Of a stretch of DNA of 64,000 nucleotides, positions 1-12,330 are shown piece after piece. The position numbers were made by a program, and so were the translations under genes. This DNA comes from Juglans regia. Its lineage: Eukaryota; Streptophyta; Magnoliopsida; Fagales; Juglandaceae. Below the pieces are notes generated by a model. That model searched no databases and had not been told where the DNA came from. It saw nothing but the letters and a program-made list of their open reading frames with translations. The stretch spans positions 1,860,001 to 1,924,000 of the forward strand of contig NC_049911.1 in assembly GCF_001411555.2 (NCBI RefSeq), read 5' to 3'. The stretch's first letter is position 1; every line of letters starts with the position of its first letter.

Positions 1-3000
1 AGTGGCGTTGACATCTGAGAGCTGGGTTCTGGGCGGAGGGTGGCAATGGAGACTCGTCTCCTAGGCTGAAGAACCTGAGTTGCTGTTGTTGTTGATGAAA
101 GAGGAGGAGGTGGTCTCACGGCAACAGAGAACCGTCTCGGTTTCATAAGGCCTTTAGCGTTCGTTGCTGCCATTGTTGTTGTATAAATGTTTTCTTTGCC
201 TCCTCCTGACGCTGGGATGATAGAAGTGGTTTTGCTGGTCTTTTTAGGCTGTATGGGAGATGGCTGCGGCAGGAAATTGGTAATTCTTCGAAGTGGCAAC
301 CTCAGCTTTGAAGGCCCCAAGGGTGGCTTTTTCTGTGTTATAGACTTCTGTGCTGCTTGTTTTAAAGATGGCAATGCTGAGGGCTGAGCAGAAGCGGCAG
401 AAAAAGCTCTAGCTTCCTGCTTTAGTCGGGTTTTCCTTTCCTCTGCCAGTTGGTTCTCAAGGTCTCGAACCTATTGAAAACTCAGTGTTAAACCAGTCAA
501 GAATCAATAGGAAGTCCAACATTGTCTTGTGCTTAGTTAAATCAGAGGTTACAACATCGATACCTTCTCTTGAAGATTCCTGCAGATATGTTCTCTAGCA
601 GAAAGCCTCAACTGCAAAGACTGCAAGTTATCCTGCAATTTCTTTGTCTCCTTCTCATCGTGCTTGAGCTTTTCTGCCTGTTAGTTGAAAATTTAGTTGC
701 ACAAAGTGAAACCACAAAAGAAAATCTTACTGTTTCAAAACGTGACTTACTAATTCATACCATTTGCTTGTACTTGAAGAGCTCGTTAAAGTCCACCTGT
801 TTGCGAGCAGCTCCACTCTCAATTCCTCGGACTCGACTGGCAAAATTCAGGGAACAAAGAGTTTCTCCCAGATCAGCTACATCAGGGCTGATCTGGACAA
901 ACATCAGGGTCTTGCAATCTCCCCCTACAATTCAAGCTTTAGTTGGCATGGGGTTGAAATAGAAAGAATGTAGAAATGAAGTCATTAACTTATATGCTAT
1001 GACAACTGACAAAATACCTAGAGAGCTCTGCAGAATATGAGTAAGCTTGGAGTTCCTATTTTGAACAAAAATACAAGATATCATAAGTACATAAAAGATT
1101 GATAAATGTGCGCATGTGTGGGGAGAGAGAGAGACCTGTAAGGAATGTGAGCCGTTTTCGATGCAAGGGCAGAAATAACATCCCCAAGCGCTGAGAGAGA
1201 TTTGTTAATGAACTGAGATTCCTTCAATCTTTCACCTTCAACTTCAGTTCTCCCCACACGCTCACTACCAGCCAAGTCTACCAGCCAAAGATGACTTTTT
1301 GTGCAGTGTCCATTTATTAAATTTTCCCCTTTGACCGTCACTCTTAACAAGCTACAGTAAAGACAGTTTTGGCATTACCACACCACAATACAAGGAGAAC
1401 TAGGAAATCTCATAATATATATCATTGTATATCACAACTTCAAAATCCACCAAAATTTGTAGAAAAATTCTAATTGAAAACATTTTCCCTCATTTTTTTG
1501 TTTTAAATTGTTTGGAAACAGCAGATGAAGTAACAAGGAGTACGCGGCTCACCAGTGAGAACGACTGCTGAGCTCATTAGCATTGGTGGAGCCAACCGAT
1601 CTGACTCGGCTTCCAGACTTCAGCAGCTCCCAAACATCCTCAGTACCATAAACACGAGCTTCAACTAGTCCTGGGACTTCCTGTGTTCCCTCTGCTGCTT
1701 GCTTTATCTCCAACCTTCATCCATGTACGGAAAATAATTAACACCATGCAAATTTTGAATTATTTCTTGGATTAATTTTTGAGAAACAATATAAACATGG
1801 GGTACTTAAAGGAAGCTTATTCTGCATTAAAAGCGAATAGAAACATATTATATACTAGGTATATCGCTAGAAAAATATGGCTGCCAATTAAGCGTTGGAC
1901 ATAACTCTCACATCCATTCTTCCGTTCCAATTGCTTGAAGCATGGTAATAGTCTCCCAATTTCTTATCCATAATTTTTTCATCTAGCACTGAAATATATT
2001 ATTTGGTAGCACCAGAGCTTATAAAAATCAAATTGGCAGTGTGATTCAAATGTTGCAAGGCATAGTCAGTAACTAATAAAGCTGCGAGGAACTCACTTCT
2101 TTGCTGGTTGATTGGAGTTTTCAACCAGTAGGTCCCGTATCTTCTCGTTGTAAACTTCTAACATGCTCACAAACAATCCATATCTAATAATTCCACCTCT
2201 CTCTTCAGAAATCCGAAACAACTCCGCTAGAGTCCTGTAGTTAACTCCTCTATTTTCAGGTGTGCCCTCCATCGTAAATGTCTTCCCAGTTCCGGTTTGT
2301 CCATAGGCAAATATGCAGACATTATACCCGTCCAACACCGAAGTTGCGATAGGCTTAGTTTGAGCGAAAACAGCCTCTGCATATTGTAAAAACCCAAAAT
2401 TAAAGACTTTAAACAATTAAAATCAATCAACAGATCTTCCAGTAACACCATCTGCCAAGATTTCGCAGGTACCTTGGTTGTCTTCAGGCCTAAAGATATG
2501 GTCAAACTTAAATTGTTTTTTTGAAGAATCAGAGCAAACGACCTGAAGCTCATTATCTAAAGTTGAGTCAAATTCAACAACAGGAGCACACCCATTTGTA
2601 ATTTCAGTTTGGTTTAAAGGTCTACATCTGCAAAAGACCCTGATATTGCCTTTAAGCTCAATTACTTCATTGTAGAGCCTCTTGCGTTCAGATGACTCTT
2701 CAACATACTTTTTCTTTAAAAGTTCATATTCAGTACCTAATATACCACAAAAAATAGCAGGATAACCAGTTACAATTGGATCGAGAAAAAGGAATGGGAC
2801 AAAGATTTCAAGAATCAGTATTGGAGGCTCACTGAGAAGCCCAAGAGTGTTGAGAACTTCAAGGCCAGGGAAGGAATCTGTAGTAAGCTTCACTTGATCA
2901 GATAGGACACTGTACTCTTTCTTCAGTTCCTGAAAGAACAGAAGCCATTGATAAAGCAACCAACGCAAATCCTTGATACAAAAATAAAGGCTCAAGTTTT

Positions 3001-3404
3001 GTAGCGAATAAAACTTACCTGCACTTTGGTGCTCAAATCAATTATTTTCTTCAATATAGGAAGGGTCTGCCCCTGGTCTGGAGAAGTTTCTTGTATTCCA
3101 TTTGACAAGCTATTCTCATCAGTAAAATTGGAACTTCTCTCAACTTTTTCTAACGCAAAATTACAAAGCCCACATAATCAATAAAACCCACATAAGGAGA
3201 CCAATTGCTACATCTAGTTGGTCAAGAGATACTAAAAATGATTTAAAGAATTTCAATTAATCCCCACTCAACTTTCATCTAGCACAATAAATTGGAGAAA
3301 TTCTAAATTTCCGGGCCATATAACATATAATATAGAATTTTGTTTCCCATTCTTTCAGAAATCCCAATTTGACGCACCATCAAATAATAGAAAAAGGAAA
3401 AGGG

Positions 3405-3440
<36 letters not shown>

Positions 3441-3862
3441 TTTATCTATGCCTGATTCGCTAGTTTCAGTCTCTAGAATTTGGCTGGTTTCAGTCTCTTG
3501 AGTATGTTCTGAAGAAAATAAAATCTAAACACGTTAATTCTACATTTTCTTGGATTTTCTTGCTAATTAAGCCATTTTCTTGAATAAAAAAATCTGAATC
3601 AGATTACGAGAAAAACCCTAACATTTTTCATGGGTTGGAGTTTCTTGGGTTTGATCTGAATTGAAGTGGATCTTGAAGTTAACATATTATTGAACTCTGA
3701 AAATATTAAAAAAAAAAAAAAACCAGAGGAGAACGAACCTGAGCGAGAAGTTGAATCCTCCAGGGGGGTTTTAACTGAAACCAAAATTAGATAAACCTCA
3801 AATAAAAAATCTTGAATTTCAATAGACTAAACAACCGGGGGGGAGTGGGGGGGGGGGGGGGA

Positions 3863-3901
<39 letters not shown>

Positions 3902-4303
3902 GAGGTATTAATAAAATGACGAAGGAATCAGAAGAAGGCAGACCCTTGTTTCACACAACGCATCCGCAAGGGCTTTAGTTAAAAATCAACAATTATCTCA
4001 GATCCTTTCCTTTGCAAATTTCAAGGAAAAGACAAACGAAAGTGAAAGAAAAGGTAGGATAATTGAACCTGAAACAAATGGCAACGAAGGATTCAAATCA
4101 TAACTAGGAGCGAAGAAATTACAGTTTTCTGAAGGAGTTTCCACGGTTCGAACTGAGTAGAAAACACCGATTTGGGAAATAAAAAAATTGAATCAAGAAA
4201 AAAGATATGAAGAAATAAACCACACTAAGAAAGTACACATACACGTTTATATGTATATACACAAGAGAGACAGAGAGGGAGAGAGAGAGAGAGTACCATC
4301 CAT
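1..4303 (-). CDS. Kinesin-14 (minus-end type) motor protein, 3' end outside window
   Basis: Microtubule motor ATPase. Exons that keep one open frame (minus strand): 4297-4303, 4069-4152, 3739-3774, 3440-3508, 3019-3149, 2833-2929, 2473-2736, 2097-2376, 1553-1714, 1136-1351, 1018-1055, 761-924, 564-677 and 1-470, about 710 codons; the stop codon lies left of the window. Seen: a short acidic N-terminus, a coiled-coil stretch, the neck [15 protein letters not shown] directly before the motor, P-loop GQTGTGKT, switch I NELSSRSH, switch [11 protein letters not shown], then a coiled coil and a basic, proline-rich tail. A neck ahead of the motor marks kinesin-14, a family that usually moves to microtubule minus ends. 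It resembles the Arabidopsis At5g27550 group (KIN-14S type, from memory). All junctions are GT..AG and in phase. Head-to-head with the DUF1995 gene at 10.4 kb. Subfamily assignment is less sure than family. Confidence 0.9.
3405..3902. repeat. GA microsatellites in kinesin introns
   Basis: Two pure GA runs lie in the 5' introns of the kinesin gene, at about 3408-3436 and 3862-3901. The second follows a poly-G run at 3838-3861. A shorter GA run at 4266-4294 abuts the first coding exon. Confidence 0.9.
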
Positions 4304-7153
4304 GGCTTAGAAATCAGGGCAAAATTTAATCTTGCAGAGAGAGACTGGATAAGAGCGACGATCTGCGAGAGCTAGAAAGAGCGAGGGATAGAGAGGTGGT
4401 GTTTTAAGCGCTTGACGAAGACGGAAGGTTACGATTGAATTCAAGTTTGAATTGTGAGGAGCGTGGGCCGTTGGATTGAAATCTATAGGAGCTATTTCTA
4501 ACGGCTATTAAACTTTCTGGAGCGTTACCATAATTGATCGTTTGGAGAGAGTGGGCAACCCGAGTAGTCAACCAGAGCCCCGACCCGCTCATAGTGTCCA
4601 TCTCACCTTTTACCTTGGTTGCACTATATATCAATCTAAGGAAAATGATACCTGTCTCATGAATTTGTTTTCTCATTTTGATCTCTCATGTAGTTTTATT
4701 TATTTTTTATTTTTTATTTTTATTTAATGGTTAAGAGTGAATATTAGTGTATTGGTGTTTTTTTAAATTTTTTTTTTAAAAAATATCTAAAGATGTTTAA
4801 AAAATGTGAAAAAGAAAAAAGAAAAAAAATTAAAAAGTGGCATTTAGCTTATAGGGCACGCCCATCGGTCATTGCTGGGCACCAGACTAGCATTATCCAT
4901 CAATCTAAAGCTTATTTTTTTCTCTTTAGAAAAGAGTAGATCTAAGGGTTACCAATGTTATATAATACATTACTATCTCTATATGTGTCACTTTATTTCA
5001 TCATTAAAACATCTCTTTTTTAACTTAAAAAAACCAAAAAATCTTAGATAACATAAACACAAGTAATTTCAAAAAAGTCTAATGCAATCGGCCTGTGCAA
5101 CTGTTGGGTAGTCGCTAGGCTATTTGAATGAAACAATATGTTTCATTTTAACATTGTAGCAGGAGGGGAGATGAAAATTGCTACACAGCAGGCAGGATTT
5201 CATCTTTAATTAAACAATATGTCTCATTTAAAGTCAAAACACACCATTTCATTTCTTCTCGTCCTTACCACTTTCTTCTTCCGTGCGTCTCTCGTCTCCC
5301 TTCTCCTTCAAAGCTTTTTCCTTTCCTAAGCTGTGTATCCCCTTCTCCCTAACCCGTATACCATCGACGTCCCTTCTCCTTCCCAACATATGCGACCTTT
5401 GTTAATTCTAACCCTAAGACCCATCTCAATCTCACACACCAAAACAAAATCCTAACCCTAAGACCCAAGTGATTTCTATTGCTGAAAAAGTACTCATTAT
5501 TCATTTCAATTTCCTTATTTGTAACCCTAGTTTTTTTGTGGATGACGACCAATGCGTGGAGACAACCTTTGGGCTAAAGGGAAGGACAACTAGTGAGGCA
5601 AGGACCTTGAAAATTTTTTGTTTAGCATGTCTGTAGATTTGGACTAATTTTAATTTTTGTGCCCTATTTAAATCAAGTGTTCTATTTACTATTGGAATTG
5701 GTTTTTGCAATTGCATAAGAGATTATTCCCTGTTGGATGTTTATATTATGTACTCTTTAAGGTTGTTTGTGGGTTAGAGCTTACCAATTCTTTACTTGTA
5801 ATTTTGTTTGGTTTGGTGTTTTTGTTTTGTACTATATACAATTATTTACTTATAAAGCCAAGTACTCTAAAGTTGTTTTGGGTGGGAGGCTCATCGATTC
5901 TTTGGTTGCTGAGAAATTTGCTAAATAATCTTGAGCCCAAATCCAAAACACCATACTCTAACATATAAGTTGATAGTTTACTGGATGCTTCTGTTTGCTT
6001 GTTTGAACATATGCTTCGTAAACTCAGAAAAAAACACAGACTTAATTGTCTTCTTTCTTGAACCCACTTTTTAAAATGCCATAAACTTTGTGGGGGAACA
6101 ATCTCTTCAGCTTTTGTCTCTTCAATTAAAGTGTCTCCCAAGTGCAGAAGATATGTAGTTGTTTCTAGGAAGAGTATCAAGGTCGATTTCACAGGGATTA
6201 AAGCTTTTCAAAGAACTAAACCTTGGTGTTTTAAAATGAGGATGCTTATTTACTCAAACTTAGAAAGAATGGTGATGAAAAAAAAAGATGGAGACAAGCC
6301 TTTAGACTATTGAGTCTGACTTGATCTTCATAGAGATGAAATGATGTGATTTAATCTTCCTTTCCCTTCTATTTGAACAATGCTTCTATTCTACTAAATC
6401 TTTTTGGAAAATCTTTCAATAACGCTTGGACTTTGCAGTTTCAATAAGACAAAAAACTAAAAAAACATTTTTTATATCTAAGGGACTTTTTGTCAAACAC
6501 TTAGGCTGCAGGTTCCTTCTCACGAATTGGTTTCACAAGGAGGGTTAGAATTTTCCAATTTCCTTCAAACATCATTTCGGTCATGAACAAAATGTCTGAT
6601 TAATATATATGATTCACGCTCAAATTAAACTCTGAAATACCTCCATCAAATTAATACCAAACTATTGTTAGGTGTGCTAACAAAAACCAAAGTCTCACAC
6701 AAACCAAGAATACACCTTGCCCTTCAGTCAATGATGGATCAAGGATAGGTAAGTAAGATCTGGAATGACATCATATAATAGCTGATAAGAAAACTTTTTG
6801 GATACTACTTGCAAAACACAATGGAAATCACAAACCCTAGGAAACTCAAACCGTTCAAAGAAATCCCGAGCCTAAGTTTTAGAAATTACTCACACATAAT
6901 GTGTTGGTGAACAACAAAAGATAAAAAAGAAAGCATCATCGAATAAAATTCAGAGGAAAAAAAACAACAGCACAAGAGGATTTTCTCGAAATCTGCTTTG
7001 CCAAAGGACTCCCCCTCCCACACGAATTTTCCCCTTCTTACGCTCCCGCTCGAACCCTTGCTCCACTTTCTTTCCCTAATATTCCATGAGTTGGTTATCC
7101 CTTCCTGTTCCATACAGTTCATCACTGGAGGTTAGGGCTGGAAAAGAAAACAA

Positions 7154-7189
<36 letters not shown>

Positions 7190-8429
7190 ATCGAGAGAAC
7201 AAGAGAGGGAGAGAGGTGTCAGTGAACACATATGATAATTTTAAGAATTATTTTTGCTTATGTGTCCTCGTGTAAAAACCCTTTTCCTTTTAGTCATGCA
7301 TCAAACTTTCCTTTTTCTTTTTTTAATGTATTAAACTAGCATGTAACATGATTTTGTTCTAAAATTGCCTCAACTTTATGCTTATTTAATACATTATTGC
7401 CACTCTATCAGCTTCCCTAAAATCACATGTGGCCTCGTTACTTCTTCAACAACTCTTGAGCTTGAAGCATAGGTTGTAGTGTTGAGCGCAATCGGAGGGC
7501 TAATTGCATATTGAAATGGATATGAAAATTTGGTTGCAATGAAGAGTGCAAAAGAATCAATTAATCAAATATCTTGATTGAAAAATAAAGCACGACCACA
7601 CGCTTGCAGTGGAATGCATCACCTGATTGCTCCATGAACATGGGTTCGCATCTGGACAAGGAACAATAGGTGGTAAAGAAGACCTAGGCTGCGATTGAAT
7701 TTGTAACTGATCTGTAGCAATGATCATCATCGTAAGACTAGATCCACTGTTGAATGGGTGGTTTTGCTGCAATTTAGAAAAAGAAACATTAAAAAATCTC
7801 ATAACTAGTTGCAAAACTAAGACACAAATATATGCAAATTTACTTCGTACCAGACTGTGGGTTGAATATAGGTCCGCATCTAAACCAGGCAGAGAAGGTG
7901 GTAGTCATTCATGTAGTTTGGGAAGTTTGAATAAACATGTCTTAATATGTCCTAATGCCAAAAAATAATAATAACGAACAAAATGATGATGTACTTAAAA
8001 AGACGACAAACTCGACATGCATATATTGAATATTTGTAACAATATTGTCATACCTTGGTTGATGGATTTAAGACAGGAGGTGTTAGGGGAGATGCATGCT
8101 CTTTTCCTTTCTACATTTACACGATTCCAATAACAACTAGATCACAATGTGGTACATCATACACTGCCAACAATTAAATGTATAAGGACTTCAACAAATA
8201 TCATCACATATTACAACAATTAAATATTCTTCTTCTCTTTCTTCAAGCATTTCTTTAACTTGAATGAGGACTAAGAGAATGAGATTTTTTTCAAGTTTTT
8301 CTTCAAGTCAAAGTTGAACGATGAGATTTCTTATTCTTATAATATGATATCTCTTTTCTATATATTCTAGGCCTTAAAGTTTGGGTAGATCCAAATCCTT
8401 GGCCAATAATGGGTTTGGGACTTCGCTTT

Positions 8430-8625
8430 TTTAAGTTGAAATGCTCTATTGGAAATGGGTTTAGACGTTTCTCTTCTCTGATAATCGAAATGCTTTTAGT
8501 CGAAATGTTCGAAATGGGTTTGGGCGTTTTTCTTCTCAAATGGCTTCTCCCTTTCCGTTGAAATGAGTTTGGGTGTTTTTCTTCTCAGATGATCGAAATG
8601 CTTTTAGTCGAAATACCACATTTTC
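8430..8625. repeat. Imperfect tandem repeat, about 60-bp units
   Basis: Units built on GAAATGGGTTTGGGCGTTT followed by TTCTTCTCAGATG and ATCGAAATGCTTTTAGTCG recur about three times with drift. No coding frame explains the repeat. Confidence 0.6.
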
Positions 8626-9547
8626 TTCTCAGATGTCTTCTTCCCAAGTTTCAGTCCGATGGCTTCTCAAAAATTTTTTTTTTAAAATTTCTGTTAGATG
8701 CTCACGTATTGCCACGTCAGTCGGTTGCACAAGCCAGTTGTATGCAGCATAAATGAGTAATTTTATTTGCTACGCTGTAATGGTGTAGTTTTTAGTATGT
8801 AGTATTTTCCTATCGGCAAGTCACATAAACACGAGTGATTTATATAATACGCTCTTATTTCATTCTCATTCCACTTTGTAAATATTGCACTTTCTATCAA
8901 TCTTGGATCATCGATTAAGTTTTTTAACAAATAATTCAAAAGTTAATGACCAATGCCACTTCATCTATAATGAAATAAAAATGGTATTATGGTGCAGTAT
9001 ATAGAATTTTCTTATCAACACTATATAATAAAAGTGAAATGAAAATATAATATATAATATATAATAATTTTATTCTGCTTAAATATATTATATTAGTAAT
9101 GACACTCATAAAACCCATGTAATATCTACATTGTTGAATGAGAAATATATGGTTATCATGATAAAACTTAAAAATCCAACCCTAGTCTTATAATCAGGCT
9201 TGCATGTTAATAATTTTTCACAAGTAGGATATTATGAAATATCTTACTTGATATTGATTATAAGGGAATGCCACAACCACAAATGGATTATATAAAAGAA
9301 ATTCTACAAACTGACGTAGTTTCATGTGATCTGTCAGATGTATTTTATGATAAAAATAATTTTACAATCTGACAAACCATACCAAGCTATATCAATTTGT
9401 GAAATTATTTTTGTGTATTTCAATATGTAGATAAAATATTTCTCTTGGTTCTATTATAAAAGAGAATTGCAACAAACACAAATAAATTACATAAAAGTAA
9501 ACCTACAAACTAACATAAATTTATATGATCCGTTAGATCTAGATATG

Positions 9548-10147
9548 AAAAAAAACCGGTGAACCAATAATCCAGACCGGACCGGTGGGTTTGGTACCGG
9601 TTCTATTTTTCTCAAAACCGGTTGAAATCTATTCAGTTTTTTTTTCTAACACTGGACCGGACCGGTTCATTTATATATATATATATTAATTTTTTATATA
9701 ATTTATATATATAATTATATATAAAATATTTTTGTATTATATGATAAATTACTAATTAATATAACATTACAATTTAAAATCATATATAAAAAACTATATA
9801 TTATTATTATAGTCTATAGTATTAGTAGTTATACTAATACTACATCACAATCTATTAGAATATACTATAATATATCATTATAGTTTATAATACAGTTATA
9901 ATATATATTATAGTATACTACAAAATATTATAACTATATTATTATATACTTAATATATATAAAATATTATGTATACTATATATATAATATACAAAAAAAA
10001 AAAAAATCTAAAATCGGTAAAATCGGAAGTATCGATTTAGGAGTATAACCGATACGGTATCGGTTTTTTAAATCTCAAAACTAGTATATATCAATTTGAT
10101 TCTAAAATATGTCTAAAACTGAATCGAATTAGATCGGTTATACTCTT
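9548..10147 (-). mobile_element. CCGGT-rich non-autonomous element, copy 1
   Basis: CCGGT-rich left part (9548-9665) and right part (10010-10147) flank about 350 bp of almost pure A/T. Read on the minus strand from 10147, the first about 110 bases align with the start of the element at 47362, and the CCGGTCCGGT-rich end matches that element's end. It sits inside a copy of the MITE family also seen at 9285-9440. The class is unknown to me; no coding capacity is seen. Confidence 0.6.
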
Positions 10148-10440
10148 AGTTAAATTTATTTTTATATAATCTTTTATAAATAAAATATTTCTCATTATAA
10201 AATCCAGTTGATATTTCACAAGCGGAATATTATATATTGTTTCTGTTATAAAATAGGATACTGATGATTATGCGTGCCTTTTGTTGACGTGGAAGATAGT
10301 CATTGGTAGGTTAGAATCATGGAATCTGACCGACTCCCTGTCAATGGCAATGAGCGATTAATGAAAAAACAGCTACCAAATTTGATAAAACCAGTGGGAT
10401 AACTCTATGGCCTGGGCCTTGGAGTAGCTCTAGCAACTTC

Positions 10441-12298
10441 ATGGCTTCTTCATATTCACTTTGCTGCTTCTTGAACTCATGCTCCTCTGCATCAGTACTC
10501 AAGCCATCCTCAGCCACACGCTTTTCCTTATCTTTTTCTCACTCTATCTTTAATGGCCACAATGGAGTTTCACTGAACAGAGCTGGCTCTAGCTCAAGTA
10601 TACGTGCCAAGTTTGATAAGTTCCAAGGTGAGGATAGTCCTAATACCATCACACCTTCTACTTTACCAGCACAGCCAGAAATTATTCAAGAAGATGTAGA
10701 AGAGGAAGATGATGACAGGTTCTGTTTCGTATAAACACTCGAGTTATCTCGCTTATCTGGGTTCACTTGTTTAGTTTATCTGGGAATTTCCTTTCTGGGT
10801 TTCAAGTTGCTATATATCAGAATATGTGGAGGATATATGATGGAGGGCTATAGTGAAATTGAAGGGAATTTGGTGATATCCCTTGATGAAGAGTCAATTT
10901 GGGTTCTTTGGACGGATTGAGTCATTTTCTTCTTGTTTATAAGGCGTTTGAATCTGTTAATTATGTAAATCTTGTTCTTTGGACGGATTGAGTCATTTTC
11001 TTCTTGTTTATAAGGCGTTTGAATCTGTTAATTATGTAAATCTTGCCAAATATCTCATTCTATGTGTATAATTTGCACCATGCCTTTGCGTTGAAAAAAT
11101 AGTAACTTATGTAATGTGTTTGGGAGTTGAAGGGATTGGGAAGGAGAAGGGCGACCTTAAGACGGAATGGAATAGAGGTTTAAGTGCTTTTGGGAGCTTA
11201 TGTTAAAGAGCAAATGAAAAAGAAATAAACTTGCACCTATGCCCCTTATAATTTAGTTGTGATTCGAAAAGTAAAATGGACACATTTCCATCTTAAGGAG
11301 TGGTACTTAACAGGTTAAGCATCTTCTTCTAGCTCAAGTGCCTTATGATAATCCCACTTATATATAAAAAAGTGCCTTATGATAAGCCTAACAAGCTTGT
11401 ATAGTAGCCTAGGATTTTGTTTAGTCTTATAATAATTTTATGGGTTCGGCTACTGACTGATTACGTGATAATTAAAAATTTTGGTATTTTGTATTCAGGA
11501 AGCATGCTAGTAATATCGATAATGTATGGGCCTTGACCTCAAAACATAGCAAAAGACGCAAACTTCTAGTTCATCTCATAACAAATTTTTTTTGGTTGAG
11601 TTGATAAACTGTCATTTAGATTACTTGTTTCTTGGCCTTGAATCTGGTAAGTTAAAGGAAAGCCACTCATGATTTATTTTATCTTTCAGCTGCTTGCCTT
11701 CTGACTTGGAGGGGGCCGTCCGGCAATCAAGTCAAGCAACTGCCTCATTTTTGTCTTCAGGAGGAATGAGAGCAATAGTACGTGCAAAAAGAAAAATGTA
11801 ATCTTATTGATTGAAAATGGAAGCTCCTCATTTTTTTGGTTTTTTTCTCCTTAGTTCTATTAGTTTGAAGCTGAAATGAATCTAATAAAGGAAACAAAAG
11901 AAGTTTTTGAATTTTTCAAAGCAATCCTATCCCAGGAAGATTTGATGTTTTTTCTTTTCTATTGAAAGCACAGTATCAGAAAGAAAAGGTATAATATCCA
12001 AAACTGAAAAAAAAGAAAAATTAAAATAAGAGGTATTAGTGTAATAAAGTCCTCGAAAGGTGAAAAAAATGAAAGAGGTATATTAGGTAATGAGCTATTC
12101 TATATTTTAGTTTTCTTAGAAAATTATGCTGAGTTCTACTACTGCCTTATCAATATTTCAACCTATTAAGCCTTTTGCAGTATAATGCTTGCAACAATTG
12201 AACTCAAACCTGTCTCGGGAGAGTTTAAATAGTTGTACATTTTGAAATAGAATTTATTATTAAACTTTTGGGCAGTTTGTGTGCGCGCGCGCGCGTGT

Positions 12299-12330
<32 letters not shown>

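Larger units (their letters stand above)
4404..10440. other. Intergenic region between kinesin and DUF1995 genes
   Basis: No credible gene seen in 6 kb. Small ORFs here lack recognisable domains or coherent splicing. The DNA is AT-rich with a GA microsatellite at 7156-7187, an imperfect tandem repeat near 8430-8625, MITE-like segments near 9285-9545 and a CCGGT-rich element at 9548-10147. The stretch just left of 10441 should hold the DUF1995 promoter; the stretch 4304 to about 4700 should hold the kinesin promoter and 5' leader. Confidence 0.6.

Noticed and set aside
4404..4676. 90-codon minus ORF upstream of the kinesin
   Set aside because: It lies in the expected leader/promoter region and shows no domain; the kinesin ATG at 4301-4303 joins the downstream exons in phase without it.
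7557..7968. Exon-like pieces with Cys and Trp near 7600-7900
   Set aside because: I could not join them into a frame with sound splice sites or match them to a family.
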